64,000 bases of DNA from Planotetraspora silvatica (GTDB lineage: Bacteria > Actinomycetota > Actinomycetes > Streptosporangiales > Streptosporangiaceae). Of this stretch, positions 33,810 to 42,667 are shown one piece after another (positions within the stretch are counted from its first letter, which is position 1; every line of letters starts with the position of its first letter). Position numbers and translations under genes: made by a program. The notes under the pieces were generated by a model that made no database searches, had not been told where the DNA came from, and saw only the letters and a program-made list of their open reading frames with translations. The stretch is from positions 1 to 64,000 of the forward strand of contig NZ_BOOQ01000005.1 in NCBI RefSeq assembly GCF_016863315.1, given 5' to 3'.

Positions 33810-33967
33810 TATACCCCTGGATCTGGGCGAGGCTCCCCGGGAGGTTCCTGGGCAAGCTGGCGACCGCGGTGCTTCTCGTGATCGTCGTGCTCGCCGTGTT
33901 GTGGTTCGCCGTCTTCCCGATGGCAGAGGCCCTGCTGGGGCTCGATGAGGTCACCGTCGGCCCGTGA
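33806..33967 (+). CDS. 53-residue single-pass membrane peptide coupled to the sortase
   Basis: GTG at 33806 overlaps the sortase stop (GTGA) behind GAGGAGG. The peptide begins MIYPWIWARLPGRFLGK, has one helix (VLLVIVVLAVLWFAVFP) and ends with a short acidic tail, EALLGLDEVTVGP. Overlap, ribosome binding site and a clean membrane helix support a real gene. Its role is unknown; an accessory subunit of the sortase is a guess from position. Confidence 0.75.
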   Translation: MIYPWIWARLPGRFLGKLATAVLLVIVVLAVLWFAVFPMAEALLGLDEVTVGP

Positions 33968-33974
33968 CCGGGCC

Positions 33975-34066
33975 GGCGAGCCGTCCGTGCGGACTGGCCA
34001 GGACAGGCCAGGCCAGGCCAGGACCGGGCAGGACAGGACCGGAGCGGCGAGCCGTCCGTGCGGACG
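33975..34066. repeat. 72-bp-spaced duplicate around a CCAGG-type simple repeat
   Basis: GGCGAGCCGTCCGTGCGGAC occurs at 33975 and 34047, 72 bases apart, enclosing a run of GGCCA/GGACA pentamers. It fills the gap before the convergent glycosyltransferase. Confidence 0.7.
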
Positions 34067-34078
34067 GGACCGGAGCGG

Positions 34079-35275
34079 TCACCGATCCCGTCGCGAGCCG
34101 GCGAGCACCCGGTGGTAGAGCGCCTCGGTCATGTCAGCGGCCACGTCCCAGGAATAGCGCCTGAGCACGTCCTCGCCCCGGACCCGGCCGCTCTCCGACT
34201 CATGGTCGAGATTCGCCAGAACACGCGTCAGCACCTCGCGCAGGTGATGTTCGTCGCCCTCGCGGAACAGCCGGCCACCCGGGCCCTCCTCCGCGATGAC
34301 CTCACGGTGGCAGCCGAGGGAGCTGGCGATCGTCGGAAGGCCGTACGACGCCGCCTCGAGCAGCGCGAGCGGCAGCCCCTCCAGGTGCGAGGGCTGCACG
34401 TAGACGGCCGCGTGGCGGTAGAGGGAGGCCAGCTCCTCGCCGTAGACGTATCCGAGCATGTGGACGCGGGGGTCGGCAGCGGCGAGGTCGTGCAGGTTCG
34501 AGACGTAGTCGTCGGTGAAGGACGAGCCGCCCGTGATCGCGAGCCGGATGTCGCCGGGCACCGCGGCGAAGGCTTTGATGAGGAGGTCGACGGCCTTCTC
34601 GGGCACGAGCCGTCCGACGAACAGCACGTACCGTCCCGGGCGCAGCCCGCGGTCCAAGACGGGCCGGGGCGAGACTACGGGCGAGGGCCGCTCCACACCG
34701 TTCGCGATGTGGACGGTGAGACGGTCGCGGATGGCCACGTACTCCTCGGTTATCTCACGGGAGACGCCGACCACGGCGTCGGGGACGCGCTCGCTGAGCC
34801 AGCGCGCGCTGCGCAGCACGGCCTTGGCCGTTCCTCCCCACTTCTGCCGCCGGTCGTCACGGCCGTGGATGGTCTGCACCACCCGGGCACCGGAGAGATA
34901 GCGGGGAAGCGGGGCGCACAGGCCCGGGCCGAGCGCGTGGTAGTGGACGATGTCGTGCCCCGCCCCGACGGCGGCCAGCGTCGAGACCAGGCTGTGGGCG
35001 AGCGCGTCGAGATGCTTGGTGCCCAGTGTCGGCAGGTGGCGCAGCCGCATGCCGTCCAGTGCGTCGTGGCGCTCGGGCACATAGTTGTCGCGGCAGTAGA
35101 CGGTGACCTGATGCCCCCGGGCGGCGAGTCGCCGGCCGAGGTGGGCGACGTGGTGCTCGATGCCGCCGAAGGTGGCCGGCAGACCACGCTGGCCGATCAT
35201 GGCGATGCGGAGCGTCCGGCGATCGGCGGCCACGGGGGAATATGCGATGGATCCTGACGTGTCGGCGACGGGCAT
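34079..35275 (-). CDS. GT4-type glycosyltransferase
   Basis: Retaining transferase of 398 residues, probably adding a hexose or deoxyhexose during surface polysaccharide synthesis. N-terminal domain: MIGQRGLPATFGGIEHHVAH, typical of rhamnosyl/galactosyl-like GT4 enzymes. C-terminal nucleotide-sugar domain: VGRLVPEKAVDLLIKAF and PSHLEGLPLALLEA, holding the EX7E signature. Start at 35275 (MPVADTS) behind GAGGGG. It points away from the polysaccharide genes at 35.8-40.6 kb, with a 499-base divergent control region between. Confidence 0.88.
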   Translation of the reverse strand: MPVADTSGSIAYSPVAADRRTLRIAMIGQRGLPATFGGIEHHVAHLGRRLAARGHQVTVYCRDNYVPERHDALDGMRLRHLPTLGTKHLDALAHSLVSTLAAVGAGHDIVHYHALGPGLCAPLPRYLSGARVVQTIHGRDDRRQKWGGTAKAVLRSARWLSERVPDAVVGVSREITEEYVAIRDRLTVHIANGVERPSPVVSPRPVLDRGLRPGRYVLFVGRLVPEKAVDLLIKAFAAVPGDIRLAITGGSSFTDDYVSNLHDLAAADPRVHMLGYVYGEELASLYRHAAVYVQPSHLEGLPLALLEAASYGLPTIASSLGCHREVIAEEGPGGRLFREGDEHHLREVLTRVLANLDHESESGRVRGEDVLRRYSWDVAADMTEALYHRVLAGSRRDR

Positions 35276-35774
35276 GCCCGAACCCCTCATATAAGGAAAA
35301 CGAGTAAGGCGTCTCTGGCGTGGACGCTAGGGAATTGCGACAGGGTGGAAAAGGGGGAATTGGGGTATTTCCGCGCTCTTCACCATCGGTTAGCTCCTTC
35401 GACCGCTCCGATGCGCACCGCTGGAAAGAGCTCCCGGCGATTTACCGGACGTTCATGTGTGAGACCGTTTCTAGTAGATCAACATGTCATAAAGCAGGGA
35501 TAAAGACGCCTGCTCGCCTCTGCCGTGAGCTGGGCTCGCGGGGTCCAGGGGTGCGTGACGGCTGAAACATGCACTTAACATGCCCAAAGTCAAGGTGAAC
35601 TGTCCCTGTTAACGCTCTTTGTCGCTTTTGGGTGGCATATCTTGTTCTCTAGGGAGGCAGAAAACTTTTCGTCGTCTGTCAGTTGCCTCGAGGTATCCCG
35701 CGGTTTGCCTAATGGAGACTGCAAAAACCTGACATATGGCGCTATAAAAGGCTGTCTGCCAGGAGGGAGCGAGT
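35276..35774. promoter_or_regulatory. Divergent control region of the polysaccharide locus
   Basis: 499 bases, less GC-rich than the surroundings, no gene seen. A TATAAA box at 35743-35748 with AGGAGGG at 35761-35767 would give the glycosidase lipoprotein a short leader; the matching -35 is weak (TGCAAA, 17 bases upstream). TTAACA and TGTTAA arms occur near 35576-35610. The length suggests complex regulation. Confidence 0.4.
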
Positions 35775-37223
35775 GTGATCCGGGGGGTAACGACCTTTTT
35801 CGCGATCCTGGCCGTCTTATGTGGCGCAGGCTGTACCGCCGACCCGGGACGGACCGGTTCCGGCCCCTCCGCCCCCACCATGGCGCCGGCCAAGGTTCTC
35901 CCCGAGCAGCCGTTCGGCCTGAAGTGGGACGGTTATCGCCATCCGCCGACCGGCGACGACCCGGTGATCGAGGAGTACGGCGGCGGCGCGACCTTCCACG
36001 AGATCGTCTGGTGCGCCGTCGAGCCGCGGCAGGGGGAGCGGAACTGGTGGCTCGACGACCGCGTCGTGACCGACCTGCTTTCGTACGGCTACCGCGTGAT
36101 GGTGCGGATCCGCGTCGGCTCCTGTTGGGCGAGCGGGCAGCCGGCGGCCCAGCGCCCGAGGATGGCCGTCTCCTTCCCTCCCGTGGACACGGCGGCCTAC
36201 CAGGCCTTCGTACGTGACCTCGTGGGCAGGTACGCGGCCGTCGGCGTGCACCTCTACGGCATAGAGAACGAGATCGACGCCAACAACATGTGGGGTGTCG
36301 ACCCTCTCGCCTACCGGGCGGTGGGCCGTGCCGGGGCGCAGGCCGTACGGCAGGCGGACGCGCAGGCCCGCGTTCTCGACGTGGGGATGACGAGCGCCAG
36401 TTACGGGATCGCGGTCTCGAAGGCCTTCCTCGACGCGGGCCGGCCCGATCAGGCTCTCACCTTCTACCGGGACTTCTACGCGGGGCGGGGGGACGGCGGG
36501 TTTCCGCCCGCGTCCACCGCCGACGAGTTGCGCGCGGTCTTCGCGCTGCCGCGGGCCCAGCGGGCCCTCGCCGCACACGCCGCGGACCTGGAGCTCGACC
36601 AGGCCGGTGTCTTCGACATCTTCCAGTTGCACTACTACGCGGGCTGGGCGGCGGCGGCCGATGTGATCGACTACATCCGCGGCAGAGTGCCGGCCGGCAT
36701 GCCCATTGAGGCGTGGGAACTGGGCTTCTACTGGCCGGGCGCGGACTACGATCCCGTGCGCCACGGTGTCGAGACCGCCAAGCTGCTCGCCGTGCTCCTC
36801 GCTCGCGGAGTCGATCGCCTCGTCTACCTGCCGCTCGATTACAGCCCCGGCAGCGCGGTCGTCGCGACCGAGCACTGGCGGGGGTTGTTCGGCGACGACG
36901 GTGCGGCCCGCCCCGCCAAGACCGTCCTCGAGGAATTCAGGAAGCACTTCGCGACGGGGACCTGGCGTCCTGTGGCGCGCCAGGGCCTGAGCGGCGGCGT
37001 CGCCGACCAGGCGGCCACGACGACGCTGGTGCTCTGGAGCACCGGCGGGAGCCCGATATCGCTGTCGAGACCGGCGAACGCGCCCGCGTCCTCGATCACC
37101 GTCACGACGTTGCCCGACGGCCGGCCACGGGACTGGACAAGCGGGACACTCGACGTGGGCGCCGACCCCCTCATCGTCTCGGTGCCGGCCTCGGCCGGCC
37201 TCGGATGGCTGGAGCCGGCGTGA
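35775..37223 (+). CDS. Clan-A glycoside hydrolase-like lipoprotein in polysaccharide locus
   Basis: 482 residues, GTG start behind AGGAGGG. Signal peptide with lipobox (LCGAGC), so membrane-anchored outside. A TIM-barrel pattern follows: FGLKWDGYRHP, GATFHEIVWCAVEP, and the acid/base motif YGIENEID with E166. E312 or E315 in IEAWELGFYW is the candidate nucleophile. It resembles GH39-like enzymes, but family assignment needs a profile search. Upstream of and overlapping the Wzy gene, it may trim or release the polymer. Confidence 0.7.
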   Translation: MIRGVTTFFAILAVLCGAGCTADPGRTGSGPSAPTMAPAKVLPEQPFGLKWDGYRHPPTGDDPVIEEYGGGATFHEIVWCAVEPRQGERNWWLDDRVVTDLLSYGYRVMVRIRVGSCWASGQPAAQRPRMAVSFPPVDTAAYQAFVRDLVGRYAAVGVHLYGIENEIDANNMWGVDPLAYRAVGRAGAQAVRQADAQARVLDVGMTSASYGIAVSKAFLDAGRPDQALTFYRDFYAGRGDGGFPPASTADELRAVFALPRAQRALAAHAADLELDQAGVFDIFQLHYYAGWAAAADVIDYIRGRVPAGMPIEAWELGFYWPGADYDPVRHGVETAKLLAVLLARGVDRLVYLPLDYSPGSAVVATEHWRGLFGDDGAARPAKTVLEEFRKHFATGTWRPVARQGLSGGVADQAATTTLVLWSTGGSPISLSRPANAPASSITVTTLPDGRPRDWTSGTLDVGADPLIVSVPASAGLGWLEPA

Positions 37224-38647
37224 TCCCGCACACCGCCCCGGGCAGCCGTCTCCGCATCCCCCTCGAAAGGGGACTGGTCCTCGTCAGCGTCCCCGCGATC
37301 GGGCTGGCCGTCTACAGCGGGATCAGCTTCGCCTCCGGGGCGTCCCGTACGGCCGTGGTCCTGCCGATCGCGCTGGCCATGGCCTTCGCGCTGGTCGTCG
37401 TGGCCATCACGAGGTTCACCCTGTTCCTGATCATCGTCCTCGCGATCCGGGCGAGTCTGGACGCGACCAAGCTCGCCGCCATCGGCGACACGGTCGACGA
37501 CGGCGGCGCCCGGTCGGCGTCCAGCCTGTTCGATCCCTCCTCGATGCTGGGCGCGCTGTTCATCGGCGCGGGCCTGGTCTGGCTCATCGTGCAGGGACGC
37601 AGGCCGGCCGCGGCCAGGCCGCATCCCGCGTTGCCTGTCGCGGTCGCGGCATTCTTCGGAGCCTCGTTGCTCAGCCTGCTCGGGTCCCGGGCTCCGGCGG
37701 TCAGCGCGGGCGAAGTGTTGCGCATCGGCGCCTTCATCATCATGATCTTGGTGGTCGAACGGCTCGTGTCCGACGATCGGGGCCGGACCGTTCCGATTCT
37801 CGTCGCGGTGTTCGCCTCCGCGGTGATCCCGATCCTGGTGACGCTCTATCAGGTCGTCACCGGAAACGGGCTGGTGGATCTCGACGGCCTTCTACGGCCC
37901 GTCGGCACCTTCTGGCATCCCAACTCGCTGGGCGACTTCTGCTACACGCTCCTGGTGATGGGCGTGGCCCTGTTGTGGCACGTGCACGGGCGGGCCAAGA
38001 TCGCGCTGTTTCTGCTGGTCGCCGGCCTCGGCGCCGCTCTGCTCGCGACCGGCTCGCGTGGTGCGTGGATCTCCGCGCTCGTCGGTGTGGTCGTCGTGGG
38101 GCTGCTCCAGGACCGCCGTGTCATCTACGCGCTCGGCGTCGTCATCGCCGGCGTGCTCGTGGCGGTCCCCTCGGTGCTGAATCGGTTCTCCGACCTGTCG
38201 CAGTCGTACACGGCGGGAGGCCGCGAGGCCAACTCCCTCGTGTGGCGCATCGACCACTGGGGCGAGGCGCTCGGACTCCTGCCGGGGAATCCGGTCACCG
38301 GAACCGGCCTCGGGACCACACGCCTTCTCCTTTACAAGGAGATGCACAACGACTATGTGCGGGCGCTCGTCGAGTCGGGGGTCGTCGGCCTGCTGGCGTA
38401 CGTCGGCCTGCTGGCCGCGCTGTTCCTGTCCGCGCGGCGCGCCGTGCGGGCCACGCGCCCCCGGCTCGGGGCGCCCGCGGTGAATTTGGACCGAGGGATC
38501 GCGGTGGGTGCCGTCGCGTGTGTGGCCGCCCTCGCGGTGTCGTCGCTGACCGACAACACGATGACCGCGGTCGCGGTCATGTGGTATCAGGCGGTGTTCG
38601 CCGGGCTGGCCCTGCGCATCGGGGCGCCTGGGAGGGAGACAGAGTGA
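37220..38647 (+). CDS. O-antigen ligase/Wzy-like polysaccharide polymerase
   Basis: 475-residue membrane protein with about 11-12 helices. The large extracytoplasmic loop between the late helices contains DHWGEALGLLPGNPVTGTGLG and HNDYVRALVESG, the conserved pattern of the O-antigen ligase/polymerase domain. The GTG at 37220 overlaps the previous stop (GTGA) behind GGAG. It should join repeat units outside the membrane. Confidence 0.85.
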   Translation: MIPHTAPGSRLRIPLERGLVLVSVPAIGLAVYSGISFASGASRTAVVLPIALAMAFALVVVAITRFTLFLIIVLAIRASLDATKLAAIGDTVDDGGARSASSLFDPSSMLGALFIGAGLVWLIVQGRRPAAARPHPALPVAVAAFFGASLLSLLGSRAPAVSAGEVLRIGAFIIMILVVERLVSDDRGRTVPILVAVFASAVIPILVTLYQVVTGNGLVDLDGLLRPVGTFWHPNSLGDFCYTLLVMGVALLWHVHGRAKIALFLLVAGLGAALLATGSRGAWISALVGVVVVGLLQDRRVIYALGVVIAGVLVAVPSVLNRFSDLSQSYTAGGREANSLVWRIDHWGEALGLLPGNPVTGTGLGTTRLLLYKEMHNDYVRALVESGVVGLLAYVGLLAALFLSARRAVRATRPRLGAPAVNLDRGIAVGAVACVAALAVSSLTDNTMTAVAVMWYQAVFAGLALRIGAPGRETE

Positions 38648-39888
38648 GGGTCCTGCACGTCAACAAGTTCCTCTACCGACGCGGTGGGGCGGAGGCGTAC
38701 ATGCTGGACCTCGCTGAGATGCAGGTCAAGGGGGGCAACGAGGTCGCGTTCTTCGCGATGCGCCATCCGGACAACATCACCTCGGAGTACGAGGGGCACT
38801 TCCCGCGGCATCTGGAGATGAACCCGATGCCGAAGAACCCGATCGCGATGGCCAGGGGCGCCGGCCGGATGTTGTGGTCGACCAGCGCCAGGCGCGGGAT
38901 GGCCCGGGTCATCGAGGAGTTCGCGCCCGACGTCGCCCACCTGCACAACGTCTACCACCAGCTCTCACCCTCCGTGGTGGCCGCGCTGCGGGACGCGGGC
39001 GTCCCCGTGGTCATGACGCTGCACGACTACAAGCTGGCCTGCCCCACCTACAGCTTCATCGACCACGGCAAGGTCTGCACGGCATGCGTGGACGGCGACC
39101 TGCGTGAGGCGGTGCGGCGCAGGTGCAAGGACGACTCGCTCGGCGCGAGTGCGATGCTCGCGGCCGAGACCTGGCTGCATCGCCGGTACGGGGCCTACGA
39201 CGGGGTGAACGTCTTCATCAGCCCGAGCAAGTTCCTGGCAGGGCAGCTGACCCGTGCCGGGGTCTACCCGGACCGGTTGCGGGTGCTGAGCAACTTCGCC
39301 GACCCCAGCGGGGTGACGCCGAAGTCGCAGCCGGGCGGACCCCTGGTCTGCGTGGGACGACTGCACGAGACCAAGGGCGTGGACACGGCGATCCGCGCGA
39401 TGGGGCTGCTCGGCTCCGCCTCGCGGCTCGTCGTCGCCGGCGACGGACCGGAGCGCGCGAACCTGGAACGGCTGGCCGAGCAGGTCGCGCCCGGCCGGGT
39501 GCGGTTCCTGGGCCGGATATCGCGGCAGGAGGTCCTCGACCTCCTGATCTCCGCGACGGCGCTGCTGGTCCCCTCCCGGTGGTACGAGAACCAGCCGATG
39601 ACCATCCTCGAGGCCTACTCGTGCGGCGTGCCGGTGATCGGCACCTCGCTCGGCGGGGTCTCCGAGCTGGTCATCGACGGCGCGACCGGGCGGCTGATCC
39701 CGCCTGACGAGCCCATGGAACTGGCGTCGGCGGCGCTCGCGCTGCTGCGCGACCCGGAGCGGAGCCTGGCGATGGGCAAGTCGGCACGGGCGATGGCGAG
39801 CTCCCGGTACTCACCGGAGAGCCACCTGAGGGCCATCGGAGAGATCTATGCCGAGGCCCGCCGTCTCAGGGAGATCCAGACGACATGA
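38644..39888 (+). CDS. GT4-type glycosyltransferase
   Basis: 414 residues, GTG start overlapping the Wzy stop behind GGGAGGGA. N-terminal VLHVNKFLYRRGGAEAYMLD and LHDYKLACPTY, C-terminal VGRLHETKGVDTAIRA and PSRWYENQPMTILEAYSCG (EX7E). Close in pattern to capsule and teichuronic acid-type transferases. It adds one sugar of the repeat unit (inference). Confidence 0.88.
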   Translation: MRVLHVNKFLYRRGGAEAYMLDLAEMQVKGGNEVAFFAMRHPDNITSEYEGHFPRHLEMNPMPKNPIAMARGAGRMLWSTSARRGMARVIEEFAPDVAHLHNVYHQLSPSVVAALRDAGVPVVMTLHDYKLACPTYSFIDHGKVCTACVDGDLREAVRRRCKDDSLGASAMLAAETWLHRRYGAYDGVNVFISPSKFLAGQLTRAGVYPDRLRVLSNFADPSGVTPKSQPGGPLVCVGRLHETKGVDTAIRAMGLLGSASRLVVAGDGPERANLERLAEQVAPGRVRFLGRISRQEVLDLLISATALLVPSRWYENQPMTILEAYSCGVPVIGTSLGGVSELVIDGATGRLIPPDEPMELASAALALLRDPERSLAMGKSARAMASSRYSPESHLRAIGEIYAEARRLREIQTT

Positions 39889-40592
39889 CATCCAAGGGAG
39901 TCGACATGGCAGTGGCCGGCGAAACTCGCCCCGACCTGGGAAGACGGATGCGGGAGGTCCTCATCGGCCGCCCCGGCTCGCTGAACACCCGTCTCAGGAC
40001 GCGGCGGATGGGGATGTTGCTGGAGCGTTTCCCGGATCTGGAGCAGATGGAGGTCATCGACCTCGGCGGCACCGTGCGTACGTGGACCCGCGCCCCCAAA
40101 CGGCCGAAGCACGTCCACCTGATCAATTTCGAGCCGCCGGTGGACGAGGTTCCCGACTGGGTGACGGTGGAGCTGGGCGACGCCTGCGACCTGCCCGGTC
40201 ACCTGCGGGATCGCCGCTTCGACCTGGTCTTCTCCAACTCGGTGATGGAGCATGTCGGCGGGCACGAGATGCGCAGGAGGTTCGCCGACTCCGTCCACCG
40301 GCTGTCGGACCGGCACTGGGTGCAGGTCCCGTACCTCTACTTCCCGGTCGAGCCGCACTGGGTGTTCCCGATGTTCCAGTTCCTGCCGCTTCCGCTGCAG
40401 ACCGCCTTCGCCGTCAAGTGGCCACTCTCGTGGGGGACACGGCCGCGGACCCGGGCGGAGGCGCTGCCCATGGTGCTGGAGATCGAGCTGCTGAGCCGTA
40501 CGCAGATGAGGCACTACTTCCCGGACTCCACGCTGCTCGCCGAGCGTTTCGCCGGATTCACCAAGTCCCTCATCGCCTGCCGTACGGACTGA
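39885..40592 (+). CDS. SAM-dependent methyltransferase
   Basis: 235 residues, class I fold: MEVIDLGGTVRTW (motif I), INFEPP, ELGDACDLP and FDLVFSNSVMEHVG. ATG at 39885 overlaps the transferase stop; ATG 39906 behind AAGGGAG is an alternative. Its place at the end of the operon suggests methylation of a sugar or the lipid-linked intermediate. Confidence 0.8.
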   Translation: MTSKGVDMAVAGETRPDLGRRMREVLIGRPGSLNTRLRTRRMGMLLERFPDLEQMEVIDLGGTVRTWTRAPKRPKHVHLINFEPPVDEVPDWVTVELGDACDLPGHLRDRRFDLVFSNSVMEHVGGHEMRRRFADSVHRLSDRHWVQVPYLYFPVEPHWVFPMFQFLPLPLQTAFAVKWPLSWGTRPRTRAEALPMVLEIELLSRTQMRHYFPDSTLLAERFAGFTKSLIACRTD

Positions 40593-40609
40593 GCCGGCCG
40601 GCGAGCGCG

Positions 40610-41047
40610 TCAGGAAGCCGGGACCGGCACCTGGTCGCTCTGGGGCATGATCTCCACGACGCCCACCGGGTCGCCCGACTTGCCGATCCGGTAGGCGTAC
40701 GACCCGGCCGTGTCGAAGACGTGGGTGTACGCACCGCCTGGCGGGATGGCGCCCGAGGGCTTGCTGCCGTCGATGAGCCCGACGGAGACGGTCTTGGCGG
40801 TGTCATTGCGCCACGAGATCGTCTCGCCGGTGCCCGCGATGAGCTGCCGGGGCACCGGGCCCGAGCCGGTGATGCTGACCAGGTTTCCGGCGGCCATCTC
40901 GTCGGACGGCGCCGCGGGCAGCGGGGAAGAGGTCACCGGGCGGGTCCGCTGCTGAGAGGGAGCCTGGTCCACCTCGCCGACCGCGCATCCGGTCACAGCG
41001 AGAATGCCGCTCATCGCGACCGTCATTGTGATCAGCATTCGTCTCAT
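40610..41047 (-). CDS. Small lipoprotein with cupredoxin-like domain
   Basis: 145 residues. Lipobox LAVTGC at the end of the signal peptide. The rest, GTGETISWRNDTAKTVSVGL and GGAYTHVFDTAGSYAYRIG, has the beta-sandwich rhythm of cupredoxins. The copper-binding His/Cys/Met set is missing (no His where plastocyanin-like proteins have it), so it probably does not bind type 1 copper. Role unknown. Confidence 0.7.
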   Translation of the reverse strand: MRRMLITMTVAMSGILAVTGCAVGEVDQAPSQQRTRPVTSSPLPAAPSDEMAAGNLVSITGSGPVPRQLIAGTGETISWRNDTAKTVSVGLIDGSKPSGAIPPGGAYTHVFDTAGSYAYRIGKSGDPVGVVEIMPQSDQVPVPAS

Positions 41048-41338
41048 GGGACGGCACTATCCGGCCGTGAAATGCCGTCCGCCCATCTGTTAAGTGCTTT
41101 TCCGGTAAACGAACCGGAAAGTAATGGAACGGTACTGGAACTCCATCGATACCCGTACTTATTGCCTTACGTTCTCATGGCGGACATGCGGGGTTAGTTG
41201 GCTAAGAGCCGGGTCCCGATGATGATCCTCGAGGTGTCGCGACCTACTCTCCCGGCCCTCGCGAGGAAGGTCTCCTGATTTTTCGCGTGGGTGTCTTTTC
41301 GCAGTACCAAATTCGCTGTCCAACAGGATTGAGGATTC
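41048..41338. promoter_or_regulatory. Leader region of the secreted PstS-like protein
   Basis: 291 bases without a gene. TTTCCGGT (41100-41107) and ACCGGAAA (41114-41121) form an inverted repeat, close to the start of the cupredoxin-like gene. Nearer the PstS-like gene the sequence is AT-rich; TTGAGGATTC lies before its ATG. Confidence 0.4.
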
Positions 41339-42523
41339 ATGTCCGGCGAAATCCACCAGAAGAAGCCGCGTCTTGGCCGTGTGGGCAAGCGCGTAGCCGC
41401 GGTGCTCACGCTGATCACCGCGATCTGCGCGTTCGCACTTCCGGCCTCGGCGCTGCCCCCGTTCTCTGACGGCAAATTCAACTTCACGATGACCGGCGCC
41501 GGGTCGGACACGACCTATTTCGCCATGCAGGACCTGGACAAGCTGTTCAACCAGTCGCCTGGCTGCAATCTCACCGTGCCGCCGGCGACCCCCCAGTGGA
41601 CCTGCCTGACTGACACCGCCACGACCGTCACCACCGAGAACTACGACCACGAGATGGCGGTCGAGCACTTCCCGCAGGGCTCGGGTGCGGGCCTGCGCAT
41701 GCTGTGCCAGGAGAACGACGGCCTGACCGGCACCATCTTCTACAGCTACGCGCGGTCCTCCTCGGCGCCGGCCAGCATTCCCAACGAGTGCAAGAACGCC
41801 CAGGACCCGCTGACCTACGTCGGCTGGGCCAAGGACGCCGTCGCCGTCCCGCGGTGGAAGGGTGGCGCCTCCGACGGTGTCACCAACCTGACCCTCGCCC
41901 AGCTGAAGGAGATCTTCCTGGGCACGGGCCCCGGCGGCTGCAACCGCAACTGGAACGAGTTCGGCGGCGGCAACGGCGCGATCATCGTCAACGGCATCCA
42001 GACCAGCTCCGGCACCTACTCGGCGTGGCAGTCGTTCCTCGGTGGCGACCCGAACACCTGCGTCACCGCCACCGGCGGCCAGGTGCTGTTCGAGAACAAC
42101 TGCGTTCCGATCAACAACCTCTCGGCGACCGACCAGGGCCGCTCGATCTGGGCCCTGTCGTTCGGCAAGTACGTCACCGGTGAGGCGAACTGCAGCAGCA
42201 CCGACACCGCGCTCATCAGCGTGGGTGGCGTGGCGCCCAGCCCCACCACGATCCAGAACGGCACCTACCAGTTCAACCGGACGCTGTTCAACGTGGTCCG
42301 TCGCAACGGCCCGCCGTGGATCGCCGGCTACGTCGGCCCCGCCGGCTGGCTGTGCAAGCCCAACGCCCTCCACAGCAAGCCGGTGGGCGACCCCAACCCG
42401 GGCATCGAGAACGCCAACGTCGACCGTAACTGGGGTGTCGCCATCGACCAGGCGATCACCGCGAACGGCTTCGTGAAGGTCAACCCGACCGGCAACAAGT
42501 GCACCACCTTCGACGTCAACTGA
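41339..42523 (+). CDS. Secreted PstS-like substrate-binding protein without anchor
   Basis: 394 residues. Signal peptide ends ALPASA. The mature part begins with FTMTGAGSDTTYF, the loop that binds an oxyanion in PstS-type proteins, and contains YVGWAKDAVAVPRW, LTLAQLKEIFLG and SSGTYSAWQSFLG, all typical of that fold. Cysteines are frequent (about 12), so disulfides are likely. No lipobox, sorting signal or C-terminal helix, so it should be released. Codon use is strongly biased to C-ending codons and a very strong terminator follows, both signs of high expression. Ligand unknown. Confidence 0.78.
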   Translation: MSGEIHQKKPRLGRVGKRVAAVLTLITAICAFALPASALPPFSDGKFNFTMTGAGSDTTYFAMQDLDKLFNQSPGCNLTVPPATPQWTCLTDTATTVTTENYDHEMAVEHFPQGSGAGLRMLCQENDGLTGTIFYSYARSSSAPASIPNECKNAQDPLTYVGWAKDAVAVPRWKGGASDGVTNLTLAQLKEIFLGTGPGGCNRNWNEFGGGNGAIIVNGIQTSSGTYSAWQSFLGGDPNTCVTATGGQVLFENNCVPINNLSATDQGRSIWALSFGKYVTGEANCSSTDTALISVGGVAPSPTTIQNGTYQFNRTLFNVVRRNGPPWIAGYVGPAGWLCKPNALHSKPVGDPNPGIENANVDRNWGVAIDQAITANGFVKVNPTGNKCTTFDVN

Positions 42524-42550
42524 CGTAGCGGGCGGGTCGCGACATCAGTT

Positions 42551-42580
42551 CCGGGCCGGGCTCTCACGAGCCCGGCCCGG
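42551..42580 (+). terminator. Strong 13-bp hairpin terminator
   Basis: CCGGGCCGGGCTC and its exact complement enclose TCAC, 27 bases after the stop of the PstS-like gene. Confidence 0.85.
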
Positions 42581-42667
42581 TTCCGCCGTATCGGCGGACC
42601 CCCGGGCACCACAGGCCGACCGGGGGTCCGGCACAAGTTCCCTCGAATTCCCTCGAAGGAGAGCCCC

